A stretch of 64,000 nucleotides of DNA, taken from assembly GCA_963707135.1 (NCBI GenBank), contig CAVPOY010000002.1:28411-92410 (forward strand), given 5' to 3'. Below, one piece after another: positions 55,199-64,000 of this stretch. The notes below the pieces were generated by a model that saw only the letters and a program-made list of their open reading frames with translations, did no database searches and was not told the DNA's origin. Origin of the DNA: JBGSTR01 sp963707135. Its GTDB lineage: Bacteria > Pseudomonadota > Gammaproteobacteria > Chromatiales > Chromatiaceae. The position numbers were made by a program, and so were the translations under genes. Each line of letters starts with the position of its first letter. Position 1 is the first letter of the stretch.

Positions 55199-55762
55199 AT
55201 GGTCCGCGTCGCGCTCGTGGCGGATACCCACGGCCAGCTCGATCCTCGGGTCGCCGACGACGTCAGGGGTTGCGACATCGCCGTTCACGGGGGCGACGTC
55301 GGCGGCGCGGCCCTGCTCGCCCAGCTCCAACCACGCGGCGGGCGCGTTCTGGCCGTATACGGAAACAACGACGTGCCCCGCAAGTGGCCCGAGTGTGAGC
55401 GCGACCTGCTTGCCTGTCTCCCCGAGACCCTGGATCTGGAGCTGCCCGGTGGCGTCCTGTCGGTGGTCCATGGTCACCAGACGCCGGCCAGGGGTCGCCA
55501 CCAGCTGCTGCGTGCACGCTTCCCCGGCGCGAGGGCCGTGGTCTACGGGCACAGTCACCGACTCGTCGATGATCGGGATGACCTGCCCTGGGTCCTCAAC
55601 CCGGGTGCCGCGGGCCGATCGAGGACTCACGGCGGGGCCTCGTGCATGATATTGACCGCGACGGAGACGCTCTGGAGGCTGGAGGTGCGCCGTTATCCCT
55701 TGCCGTCACGCACCCGGGCGAGGGGGCCTGGGAGGCCCTCTGAAGAACACGTAACAAGCTGA
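55199..55762 (+). CDS. YfcE-type metallophosphoesterase
   Basis: 187 residues. The metallophosphoesterase signature is complete: DTHGQLD, GGDVGG, GNNDVPRKW, VHGHQTP and GHSHRL, giving the two-metal site. It is probably a phosphodiesterase or phosphatase of YfcE type. It follows the quinone reductase by 20 nt and likely shares its transcript. Confidence 0.85.
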   Translation: MVRVALVADTHGQLDPRVADDVRGCDIAVHGGDVGGAALLAQLQPRGGRVLAVYGNNDVPRKWPECERDLLACLPETLDLELPGGVLSVVHGHQTPARGRHQLLRARFPGARAVVYGHSHRLVDDRDDLPWVLNPGAAGRSRTHGGASCMILTATETLWRLEVRRYPLPSRTRARGPGRPSEEHVTS

Positions 55763-55792
55763 AAACATAAATAAAATAGTTCAGTGGACAGG

Positions 55793-55821
55793 TTGATCAA
55801 GGGCCCTTCGCGGACTATGCT
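55793..55821 (+). promoter_or_regulatory. Sigma70-type promoter of hsp20
   Basis: TTGATC (55793-55798) and TATGCT (55816-55821) are separated by 17 nt. The predicted leader is short, about 25-30 nt. No sigma32 consensus (CTTGAA with CCCCAT) is seen. Confidence 0.6.
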
Positions 55822-55830
55822 TTTGTTAGG

Positions 55831-55853
55831 GGAAAACCGAACGGAGGTTTGCC
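55831..55853 (+). promoter_or_regulatory. Hairpin abutting the hsp20 start codon (possible RNA thermometer)
   Basis: GGAAAACC (55831-55838) pairs with GGTTTGCC (55846-55853) with one A/G mismatch and a 7-nt loop GAACGGA. The ribosome-binding site CGGAGG (55842-55847) spans the loop and the 3' stem, and the ATG follows at once. This layout would hide the start region at low temperature. Thermal function is an inference. Confidence 0.45.
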
Positions 55854-56339
55854 ATGAAGACGAAAGGCAAAGAAGTCGCCCAGGTGACACCGCATCGGGA
55901 ATTGAGCGTCCTGGACGAAATGGATCGGATGTTCGACAGCTTCTTCCGTCGTGGTTGGCTGCGGTCCTTCCGTGACATGTGGCCCGTATGGACGGAGCTC
56001 GAGGACGTTATGGACGTGGGATCCCCGCGGGTCGACCTGATCGACCGCGACACGGAGTTCTTCGTCAAGGCCGAGATCCCGGGCGTTAAGCGAGACGATC
56101 TCAAGGTCGATCTGACGGGTGACCGGCTGACGATCAGGGGGGAGCATCGCCACGAGGAAAAGGCCGAAGAGGGCTCCTACATGCGGTCCGAGATCACCCG
56201 GGGCGCGTTCAGTCGGACGATCAGTCTGCCCGAGGATGTGAACGCCGACGAGGTGAAGGCCGATTTCAAGGACGGGATCCTCGAGATCCATCTGCCCAAA
56301 CTCGAGAAGTCCGAGCGTAAGCGGATCGAGATTGCCTAG
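55854..56339 (+). CDS. Hsp20/alpha-crystallin small heat-shock protein
   Basis: 161 residues. A Phe/Arg-rich N-terminal arm (MFDSFFRRGW) is followed by an alpha-crystallin domain (about 57-150; VDLIDRDTEFFVKAEIPGV, RSEITRGAFSRTISLP) and the ILEIHLPK segment. It would act as an ATP-independent holdase. Its own promoter and a start-site hairpin lie directly upstream. Confidence 0.93.
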   Translation: MKTKGKEVAQVTPHRELSVLDEMDRMFDSFFRRGWLRSFRDMWPVWTELEDVMDVGSPRVDLIDRDTEFFVKAEIPGVKRDDLKVDLTGDRLTIRGEHRHEEKAEEGSYMRSEITRGAFSRTISLPEDVNADEVKADFKDGILEIHLPKLEKSERKRIEIA

Positions 56340-56377
56340 CCAAATCGGAATAATGGGCTAGACTGGAACCGAAGAGA

Positions 56378-56457
56378 CTCACAACCGTGAGAAAGCCCCC
56401 ACCAGGGGCCGGCGCAATCAGCGCCACATCAGAAAGGCCGGCGGAAACGTCGGCCTT
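56378..56457 (+). ncRNA. Run of four tight hairpins between hsp20 and ttcA-like gene
   Basis: Four hairpins within 80 nt: CTCAC/GTGAG (56378-56391), GCCCC/GGGGC (56395-56409), GGCGC/GCGCC (56411-56425) and AAGGCCGGCG/CGTCGGCCTT with a GAAA tetraloop (56434-56457). The first three are perfect and the last has one G-U pair. It could be a small RNA, the hsp20 3' end or a ttcA-like leader. I do not match it to a known RNA family. Confidence 0.45.
56434..56457 (+). terminator. Terminator-like GAAA-tetraloop hairpin after hsp20
   Basis: Ten-base-pair stem with a GAAA tetraloop. Only TT within the stem end and no long T-run follow, so termination is possible but not certain. It is the last of the four hairpins above. 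Confidence 0.4.
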
Positions 56458-56499
56458 CGTCATTACCTGACCCGCGCGGACCGGGATAAACTGCGGATT

Positions 56500-57306
56500 A
56501 TGGCCGCGATCCCCGTCAAGCCCCCGAAATCGATCCTGCGTTCGGTCGGGCGGGCGATCGCGGATTTCCGAATGATTGGCGAAGGCGACCGGCTGTTGCT
56601 CGGCGTCTCCGGGGGCAAGGACTCGCTCTCCCTGCTCCAGGTGCTCAAGCACCTGCAGACCTACGCACCGGTGCGATTCGAGCTGGCGGTCCTGACCGTG
56701 GACCCCGAGGTCCCGGGGTTCGATCCTGGCGGCCTGCGAGCCTATTACGATCAGATCGGCGTTCGCTGGCACTACGAACGGCAGCCGTTGATGGAGCAGG
56801 CGAAGTCGCACATGGACGGGGATTCCTTCTGTGCCTACTGCTCACGGATGAAGCGGGGGATCATGTACCGGATCTGCCGCGAGCACGGTTACAACGTGCT
56901 GGTCCTGGCCCAGCACCTGGACGATCTGGCGGAAAGCCTGCTGCTGTCGGTCTTCCACGGCGGGCAGCTGCGGACCATGAAGGCACACTACCTCAACGAC
57001 TCCGGCGACATACGGGTCATCCGGCCGCTTGTCTACTGCCGTGAGCGCCAGACCGCGGACTTTGCCAGGCGTGCCGGGTTGCCGGTGGTCCCGGACTCCT
57101 GCCCGGCCTGCTTCGCGATGCCCACCCGACGCGAGCACATGAAAGGCCTGCTTGCCCGGGAGGAGTCCGAACATCCTTGTCTATTTGCTAATATTCTTCA
57201 CGCCATCCGTCCCCTGATGACCGAAGGAGAGTTGCCAGAGCCGCGTGCGTCGAGCGCGCCGGGCGGTCTGCGGCAGCAGGCTGGAGCGACATCCGATACA
57301 GGCTGA
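56500..57306 (+). CDS. TtcA-family tRNA-thiolation-type ATP pyrophosphatase
   Basis: 268 residues. PP-loop SGGKDS at 37-42. Two CxxC pairs, Cys111/Cys114 (CAYC) and Cys201/Cys204 (CPAC), could hold the iron-sulfur cluster needed for 2-thiocytidine formation in tRNA. The domain order follows TtcA (HLDDLAESLLLSVFHGGQ, RPLVYCRE), but the cysteine pattern and sequence differ from E. coli TtcA. I call it family level, not confirmed TtcA. Confidence 0.78.
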   Translation: MAAIPVKPPKSILRSVGRAIADFRMIGEGDRLLLGVSGGKDSLSLLQVLKHLQTYAPVRFELAVLTVDPEVPGFDPGGLRAYYDQIGVRWHYERQPLMEQAKSHMDGDSFCAYCSRMKRGIMYRICREHGYNVLVLAQHLDDLAESLLLSVFHGGQLRTMKAHYLNDSGDIRVIRPLVYCRERQTADFARRAGLPVVPDSCPACFAMPTRREHMKGLLAREESEHPCLFANILHAIRPLMTEGELPEPRASSAPGGLRQQAGATSDTG

Positions 57307-57441
57307 AGGGGTAAGCGGGGCCGCTCGAACGCGAGCGGGCCGACGTTCCCGCCGGGGACTCGGGGATAACACACGGCCTCTCGCGGGGGTGTGACGGTGT
57401 GTCCGGCGACACACAGGTCGAATGCCTATGCTTGGGCCACG

Positions 57442-58620
57442 ATGTCGCCAAGAGATCGCGAGCGTATGGAGCTTACAGGTAACGGACCGGCGACTCTGAG
57501 GTCCACGGACGTGCTGGCGGGCGAGATTGACCAGTGCTTCAGGCACCTGCCGATCTCGCTGGTCGCGCACACGGCCAATAGCCTTATTCTGGTGGCGGTG
57601 CTCTGGGGGGCCGTCGGTGAGAGGCGGCTCCTTGCGTGGCTCGGCGCGGTCTTACTGGTTGCCGCCGCCCGGTACATGCTCTGGAGGAGCTACGGGGATC
57701 CCCGGCGCGCCGGGCGGATCTCCGGCGAGACCTGGCGGCGTCTTGCCGTCGCCGGGGCCTGTGCGGCCGGAGTCGCCTGGGGCTCGGCCGGTATCATTTT
57801 GTTTCACCCGGAATCCTTTCCCCATCAGGTATTTCTGGCGTTCGTGCTCGGCGGCATGGTGGCCGGGGGGATCCCGCTATTGTCGTCCATCAAGTCTGCG
57901 TACCGTTGCTTTGCGATCCCGGTGTTGCTGCCTATAACCCTGCAGTTCATGGCCCACGGGGATCGTATCCACCTGATAATGGGACTGATGATCCTCATCT
58001 TCGGAGCCGCCATGCTCGCGTCGTCCGTCCACGTTCACAGGGTCTATCGCGATGCTGTCGAGCTGCGCCTCCAGCTGGTTACTTCGGTCAAGGCGGGCGA
58101 TGCCCTGAAGCAGATGGTGCACGTCGACGAACTGACCGGGATTGCGAACCGGCGCCTGTTCGAGCAGGCGCTCGCGGCCGAGTGGCGCCGGGCCGAGCGG
58201 GAAGGCGGAGTGCTCGCTGTAGTCACTGCCGACATCGACCACTTCAAGGCCTTCAACGACTACTACGGCCATCCGGCCGGGGACCGCTGCCTGATTCGGG
58301 TGGCCAAATCCATGGCCAGCTCGGTGCTCCGGGCTGGCGACGTCGCGGCGCGGATCGGGGGCGAGGAATTCGCGTTTCTGCTGCCGGGAACGTCGATCGA
58401 GGCCGCCGCCATGGTCGCGGAGCGGATTCGCAAGAACGTCAACGACCTACGTCTGCCCCATGCCGCATCGCCGGTAGCGGGCAAGGTGACTGTCAGCCTG
58501 GGGGTGGCGGCCCTCCGACCCAACCCCGGGATCTCCAGCCTGGACCTGCTGCATGCGTCGGACGTCGCCCTCTACTCGGCAAAGCGCCGCGGTCGCAACC
58601 GGGTGATCTGTCACGCCTAA
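57442..58620 (+). CDS. Membrane diguanylate cyclase (GGDEF)
   Basis: 392 residues from ATG 57442 (57466 also possible; the frame opens at 57391). The N-terminal half has several membrane helices (about 40-220). The C-terminal GGDEF domain has GGEEF in ARIGGEEFAFLLPG, and the RxxD inhibitory site RAGD sits five residues before it. It should make cyclic di-GMP under product control. No EAL domain is present. Confidence 0.88.
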   Translation: MSPRDRERMELTGNGPATLRSTDVLAGEIDQCFRHLPISLVAHTANSLILVAVLWGAVGERRLLAWLGAVLLVAAARYMLWRSYGDPRRAGRISGETWRRLAVAGACAAGVAWGSAGIILFHPESFPHQVFLAFVLGGMVAGGIPLLSSIKSAYRCFAIPVLLPITLQFMAHGDRIHLIMGLMILIFGAAMLASSVHVHRVYRDAVELRLQLVTSVKAGDALKQMVHVDELTGIANRRLFEQALAAEWRRAEREGGVLAVVTADIDHFKAFNDYYGHPAGDRCLIRVAKSMASSVLRAGDVAARIGGEEFAFLLPGTSIEAAAMVAERIRKNVNDLRLPHAASPVAGKVTVSLGVAALRPNPGISSLDLLHASDVALYSAKRRGRNRVICHA

Positions 58621-59012
58621 GCCGTCGGCCGGCCTTCGCGGAAGGCGATTCGCGCAGAGTCCGCGTCAGAGCTTCCAGCCGGAATGTTCCCTCCCTGAAC
58701 ACAGACCGGCACGCAATCCGGCTCGTTTACGGCCCCACCCAAGCGTTTTCCGTCGCCCCTTTTGGTTAGTCGGGGAGGAGTTTCGGCGTGCGGAAAGTAC
58801 ACATAGAGACAGAGTCGCCGGTTGTCGGCGTTTTCGTACCATTCATCCCTCGGATATTCGGTAACACTTTGATAAACAAACCAAATATCGAAATCGCGTA
58901 ATATGAAAAATTACAAAAAACGACGCTAATCCTTGGTTCTCATGCTATCGTGAAACGTGACGGAGTTCACGAAACGCGAACCGGCAACAGAATTTTGGAG
59001 CGACTAGGTTCA
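58621..59012. promoter_or_regulatory. 392-nt region before the FG-GAP genes, with AT-rich patch
   Basis: No gene is seen. The segment 58861-58920 is strikingly AT-rich against this genome and probably contains the FG-GAP gene promoter. A CGTGAA/TTCACG inverted repeat lies at 58949-58971. GGAG precedes the ATG at 59013. Confidence 0.4.
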
Positions 59013-61871
59013 ATGATTACCAAAACCATACGACGTACTGCGTTGGCAGTCTGTGTTTTTTCAGTGCTCGGGGCTCGGTCTGCTCTCGCCCAGCCGGCTT
59101 TCGTTGAGGCAAACGCGACGGCGGGGATCGCGGACACGGAAGAGACCTACGGTACCGGCTGGGCCGATCTGAACGGCGACGACTATCCGGACATTTTTCT
59201 CGGCAAGCACCAGTACACCCCCACGGTGATCTACCTCAATCAGGGCGACGGGACCTTCCTCGAGTCCATCGAGGACTTCGACGAGCCCTGGGGGGTGCTC
59301 GACGTGTTCGAGGGACGCACGGACACCCATGGCCTGGGCTCGGCGGACTACAACAATGACGGCGACATCGATCTGCTCGAGATCACCGGCGCCGGCTGGC
59401 CCTTCCTGTTTTGGGACAACGACGGCACGGGGCATCTCACCAACCGACTCGCGCAGCGGGGATTCCTTTATCCCATCGATTATTGTTCGCGGGGTCAGCC
59501 CTGCTATCCGATTGGTGGTCGCGCGCCGTCCTGGTTCGACTACGACCAGGATGGCGATCTCGACGTGACTGGTGGCGGCGCGTCTCAGCTACATTTACCG
59601 GCAGCCGACGGCCATCTTTCGGCAGGACGTCGCGGCGAACGGCACGCGGACCTTCAACTTCGACGGCTCGACCGGTGTCGACTTCGCCTACAATCAGAGT
59701 TGTGAATTCGCGGTGCTGGCCGAGCTCTCGGGCGACGATACCCTGGACATGATCTGTGGGGGCACCAACCAAAGTCGAGCGGGTGTGGGATACCACGCAG
59801 CTGCCGTTCGTCGACCTGACCCCGCAGTTGGGTTCGGCCTTGAGCTCGGTCTGGCTGTCCGACCTTGCGATCGGCGACTTCAACGGCGACCTGCGCAGCG
59901 ATTTCTTCACGCCCCAGGGCAATGTCGCCAGCAACGTCGCCGACATCGGTGGCGCGGGCCGGATACCGTCCACGTGAAATTCGATGCCGACCCGCCGGCC
60001 CAGGGCGGTATCTCGTTCCTGGCCACGGGCGACCTGGTGGTGGATTTCGACTGGTCCACCCAGGTCACCGAGGTATTCATCGGCGCGGCCGGCACGAACC
60101 CGCCCCGGAGCGCGGACCTCTCCGTCTACAACGGCTGGAACAATCACGTGCAGCTGCGGCTCTCGCCGAACGACCCGGCCAACCAGGGTCTGGCGGCCGG
60201 GACGGCCGGTGGGACCTACATCGGGCGGGTCAACGGGCGCTGGCAGGTGCGGTTCGTCGCGCCACCGCAGTTCGTCGGCTTTCCCCGGGTCGCGCTGCGG
60301 GCCGACGTGCTCGGTCTCGGACCTGCGCTCCGAGGGCCTGATCAGCATCGGGCAACCGGCGACTCGGCAGCCTTCGCTGCTGCTGCAGAACGCCGCCCAC
60401 CAGCTGGTCAACGCCTCCGGGCAGATCAGCGGGCCGACCAGCGCCTGCCTCTCGGCGGCGCCCGGGGACTTCGACAACGACGGCGACCTGGATGTGTACG
60501 TCGGCTGCGCCGGCGACATCAAGAACCTGGACAACATCCTCTACGAGAACGACGGGCTGGGGAACTTCACGGCGATCACCGGGGCCGCGCTGGGCGCCGC
60601 CCGGGGCGACATCTACGGGCGGGGCGATGCGGTGCTGACCGCGGACTACGACCTGGACGGGCGGCTCGACCTGCTGGTGACCAACGGCAGCTTCCCGCGC
60701 CCGTTCTCCTACAGCGGGCGCCAGCAGTTGTTCCGCAACGTCACCGCCAACAGCAACCACTGGATCGAGATCGACCTGCAGGGGGTGACCTCGAACCGCG
60801 ACGGCATCGGCGCGCGGGTATTCGCGAGTACGCCCGACGGCAAGGTGCAGCTGCGCGAGCAGAACAACGGCGTGCACATGCACAGCCAGAACCACCAGCG
60901 TATTCACTTCGGGCTGGCCCAGAACCAGCGGGTCGACCTCGAGGTGCGTTGGCCGAGCGGGGTAGTCGACCAGTTCGACAATCTCGCGACGGATCGAGCT
61001 CTATGCGCTGGTTGAAGGAACCGGCGACGGGGGCGGCGGTGTCTCGGGCTGCGGCGCGCCGACCTACGACCCGGCCACGGACGGGGGTCTGTACCTGTGG
61101 GAGGAGAACTGCGGGAATGCGACGCGCAGCTTCACGGTGCGGGCCGCGGGCGGAGGCAGCGCGAGCGCGGTGACCTACGCCGGACAGGTGGATGCGAACC
61201 AGGCATTCAGTGTGGTTACCCCGTTTTCGCTTGAGAGCACGGACGTGCTGGTGAACAGCGGGTCGCAGATCGTCTACGAGATGAACGTTAGAAACGTCTA
61301 TCAGGACGGCTTCGGGTTCGGTATCGCGAGCGGTGCGAGCGTCTGCTTCGGGCTGGACCTGCCCGCGGGCACGCCGGTGCTGGTGGGACCGAACGCGACG
61401 CCGGTGACCGCACCGTTCGATCTGACCACCTATCAGTCATGTGGTGCTCCACCACCAGCGACGGACATCTGCGGCGCGCCGACCTACGACCCGGCGACCG
61501 ATGCGGGGCTGTACCTGTGGGAGGAGGACTGCGGGGGCGCGACGCGTGACTATCTGGTGCGGGCAACCGCGGGCGGCAGCACGACCACGCTGACCTACGC
61601 CGGGCGCGCGACCTCGAGCGCGTCCTTTGTCTCCGTGACGCCGTTCTCGCTGGAGAGCACGGACGTGCTGACCAGTACCGGGCTGCAGATTGACTACAGC
61701 CTGCTCGTACGCGGCGCTTACCAAGACGGATTCGGCTTCAGTGCCCCGGATGGGGCGAGCGTCTGCTTCGGGCTGGACCTGCCGGCGGGTACGCCGGTGC
61801 GGGTGGGGCCGAACGCGACGCCGGTGGCGGCCCCGTTCAGCCTGCCGGACCTGGGGGCCTGCACGCCGTAG
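59013..61871 (+). pseudogene. Secreted FG-GAP/VCBS-repeat protein with UnbV domain and two C-terminal repeats, frameshifted
   Basis: About 953 residues if read across frame changes. A signal peptide (1-26) is followed by FG-GAP/VCBS repeats with calcium-type motifs (DLNGDDYPD, DYNNDGDID, DYDQDGDLD, DFDNDGDLD, DYDLDGRLD), an ASPIC/UnbV domain (NHWIEIDLQG, IHFGLAQNQRVDLEV) and two 140-aa repeats. Frame changes fall near 59578, 59760, 59968, 60322 and 60995; the total length is a multiple of three and no stop interrupts the correct reading. The paralogue at 62044 supports the reconstruction. Likely exported and calcium-binding; ligand unknown. Confidence 0.75.
61050..61868 (+). repeat. Two tandem 140-residue repeats at the C-terminus of the FG-GAP protein
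   Basis: Unit 1 starts at the cysteine codon 61050, unit 2 at 61470. Both open CGAPTYDPATD and contain GLYLWEE-C, TPFSLESTDVL, YQDGFGF and SVCFGLDLPAGTPV, ending in GPNATPV. They are absent from the visible part of the neighbouring paralogue. I do not recognise the domain. Confidence 0.75.
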
Positions 61872-61915
61872 TCCGGAGGCCGGTTGAGTAAGGGTCAAGG
61901 AACGATCCGGCGGAG

Positions 61916-61960
61916 GTGGCCGCCGACCCCCGATGTTCGCGATCGGGGGTTGGTGGCCAC
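61916..61960 (+). terminator. Strong hairpin between the two FG-GAP genes
   Basis: ACCCCCGAT (61926-61934) pairs perfectly with ATCGGGGGT (61942-61950); an outer GTGGCC/GGCCAC stem (61916-61921, 61955-61960) extends it. No T-run follows. Confidence 0.45.
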
Positions 61961-62043
61961 GCGGCGTTTCGACGAGGCGGGATGAGCGACGTCGGGATTT
62001 GGTCTGCAATAGGGCGTAAAGGGTTACGGGAGGAGCGGTAGGG

Positions 62044-64000
62044 ATGAAAGTCAAGCAAGCGGGGCGATGCGGCCGGGTTAGCGCGACGGCGGCGCTGAGG
62101 CTGGCGGTGGCGGGCGTGGCGCTGGGTCTGGTCCTGAGCGCTCCGGCGATCGGCGCGATCGCGGCGGGCCAGTTCGTTGAGGCGCGCGGCCCGGGCGGGG
62201 CGCTGGCGCTGCAGGACGAGGGCGAGACCTGGGGTGCCTCGTGGGGGGATCTCAATGGCGATGGCTATCCGGACCTGTGGCTGGGTAAGCACCAGTACAC
62301 CCCCGCGGTGCTGATGCGCAACAACGGCGACGGGACCTTCAGCAACGTGATCGACAGCGCCGCGCCGCTGCACCTGGATCACCTGCGCGACGACACCCAC
62401 GGGGCGGCCTGGGCGGACTTCGACGGCGACGGCGACGAGGACCTGCTGGAGGTGAGCGGGGGCGGGGCCGGCTCGGCGGCGACCGGGAACCTGCTCGAGA
62501 GCTACTACAACAACTTCTGGGTCAACAGCGGCGGGGTGCTGAGCGAACAGGCCCAGGCCTACGGGATCGACTATCCGCGCGGGCGCTCGCGCACCCCGCT
62601 GTGGCTGGACTACGACCGCGACGGCGCGCTGGACGTGGTGATCACCGCGGTGCAGTCGTTGCCGACCGAATACCCCTCGGCGATCTTCCGCCAGACCGCC
62701 TCGGGCTTCGTGGACCGCACGGTCGCGACCGGCTTCGAGGCCGGCAGCTGCTACTACGGCATGCTCTCGGACCTCTCCGGCGACGGCGAGCACGACCTGG
62801 TGTGCGCCAATGCCTCGCGGGTCCAGGCCATCTACGACATCAGCCGCGATCCCGTTCACCGACCTGCGCGCCGACCTCGGCGAGGACCTCTACAGCATCT
62901 ACCCGGGCGACCTGGTGATTGGCGACTTCAACGGCGACCTGGCGCCGGACGTGTTCACCTCCAAGGTGCCGCCGAGCCCGGCCGCGGCGGTGCAAGTGGG
63001 CAGCGAGCGCATCCACGCCTCGCTGCCGGCGAGCGCGCTCGAGCAGGGGTTCAGCTTCGCCGCGAGCGGGGACGTGCGCATCGAGTTCGGCTGGGTGACC
63101 GAGCGCGCGGACATCTTCCTGGGGTCCGGGGCGGTGGCGCCGCCGGTGGACTCCGACCCGGGACTGATCGAGCCGGACAGCCGCCCGCACCATGTGCAAC
63201 TGGTGCTCTCGGCCGCGAAGCCGACGCATCTCGGACTGCCGGCGGTGCGCAAGGCGGGGATCTACCTCGGACTGGTGGCGGGGCGCTGGCAGGTACGGGC
63301 GGTGAACGTGGGCGCGGCGGTGGAGGTCGTGGTGCAGGCGACCTCGGTCTCGGCGCTGCAGTCGGTCGGGGCGGTGGCGCTCGACCAGGGCAGCCCGGGC
63401 GCGCCGATCCTGTTCGTCAACCAGGGCGGGGTTCTGGTCCAGAGCGCCACCGCGGCGGCGTTCCTCGACCCCGCGGCGGCGATCTCCAGCTACATGCGCT
63501 CGTTCGTCGCCGGGGACTTCGACAACGACATGGACCTCGACGTCTATGTCGGGGCCAGCGGGCGGGTGACGAACGTCGACAACCTGCTGTTCGACAACCA
63601 GGGCGACGGCACCTTCCGGCTGGTCGCCAATGCCGGCGGGGCGTCCGGGAGCCCGTTGGGGGCCACCGATACCGTGACCACGGTCGATTACGACCGCGAC
63701 GGCTTTCTGGACCTGTTCGTCACCCAGGGCAACTTCCCGGCGCCGATCGCCTACTCCGGGGTCCAGCAACTGTTCCGCAACCAGGGCAACGGCAACCACT
63801 GGATCGAGCTCGACCTCGAGGGGATCGCCTCCAACCCGCACGGGATCGGCGCCACGGTGTTGGCGCGCACCCCGGACGGGAAGGTACAGCTGCGCGAGCA
63901 GGGCAACGGCATGCATCGCTACTCGCAGAGCCACCGGCGGATCCACTTCGGGCTGGGTCCGAACCGCAGGGTCGAGCCTCGAGGTGCACTGGCCGAGCGG
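62044..64000 (+). pseudogene. Second secreted FG-GAP/VCBS-UnbV protein, frameshifted and cut by the window end
   Basis: At least 650 residues visible. A signal peptide (about 1-40) is followed by repeats with DLNGDGYPD, DFDGDGDED, DYDRDGALD, DFDNDMDLD and DYDRDGFLD motifs, then the UnbV-type region (NHWIELDLEGIASNPHG, IHFGLGPNRRVE). It is a clear tandem paralogue of the preceding gene (shared LGKHQYTP). Frame changes are near 62850 and 63974, the latter consistent with an extra C. The stop codon lies beyond the window. Confidence 0.75.

Noticed and set aside
55741..55853. Heat-shock sigma32 promoter for hsp20
   Set aside because: No CTTGAA/CCCCAT pair at proper spacing; the sigma70 match is better.
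58860..59012. Possible cyclic-di-GMP riboswitch between the diguanylate cyclase and the FG-GAP gene
   Set aside because: No GEMM-type core sequence or paired-stem order could be found.

Overview
The window is high-GC DNA from a proteobacterium, most likely a gammaproteobacterium of the Chromatiales/Ectothiorhodospiraceae type. HolC, PqiABC, ParC, a DsrC/TusE-family protein and a PA0069-type radical SAM protein point to gammaproteobacteria. A complete N-acetylglutaminylglutamine amide (NAGGN) operon suggests a salt-exposed lifestyle, and DsrC-like and DsrE-like proteins hint at sulfur metabolism. The species is inferred, not shown. No rRNA, tRNA, CRISPR array, transposase or prophage was found.

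Layout. 0-5 kb (minus): a large NAD-glutamate dehydrogenase, whole in outline but broken by about 14 frameshifts between ~2.07 and ~4.03 kb. 5-12.5 kb: DUF938 methyltransferase, a lipoprotein, a membrane protein, a glyoxalase-fold protein, parC, a cysteine-less DsrC homologue and holC. 12.7-16.3 kb: pqiABC, with one frameshift each in pqiA and pqiB. 16.5-24.4 kb: ammonium transporter, a lower-GC patch with a GNAT-like protein and two exported hydrolases, a Na+/H+ antiporter and a CbiX-type chelatase. 24.6-31 kb: a signalling cluster (BvgS-like hybrid kinase, a REC-kinase/NarL-type pair, an AraC regulator). 31-37.7 kb: two small unknown genes, folE, and the NAGGN operon (amidotransferase, synthetase, M42 peptidase). 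37.7-42.3 kb: a membrane-anchored winged-helix/TPR regulator, two exported small redox/sulfur-type proteins and an unrecognised 448-aa protein. 42.5-45.8 kb (minus): a second MCE-type lipid transport operon whose ATPase lacks key catalytic residues. 46.1-48.6 kb (minus): a two-gene module that pairs a TRPM-type LSDAT (SLOG) protein with a Rossmann-RyR-SLOG-like protein. 48.7-58.6 kb: OsmC, gamma-glutamylcyclotransferase, DJ-1/PfpI, radical SAM, GNAT-nitrilase, cupin, hydrolase, quinone reductase, phosphoesterase, Hsp20, TtcA-like and a diguanylate cyclase. 59-64 kb: two tandem secreted FG-GAP/UnbV proteins, both frameshifted; the second runs off the window.

Themes. Several genes serve envelope and osmotic homeostasis: NAGGN synthesis, two MCE systems, the antiporter and a CadC-like regulator. 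The strongest candidate for an undescribed system is the LSDAT + RyR gene pair at 46.1-48.6 kb. Its domains are otherwise best known from eukaryotic TRPM and ryanodine-receptor calcium channels.

Non-coding features of note: a 146-bp palindromic intergenic repeat in three co-oriented copies (one shortened), a hairpin that abuts the hsp20 start codon, and a run of four perfect hairpins between hsp20 and the ttcA-like gene. The frameshifts contain no in-frame stops and cluster toward the window ends, so they look more like sequence errors than gene decay; raw reads would decide.
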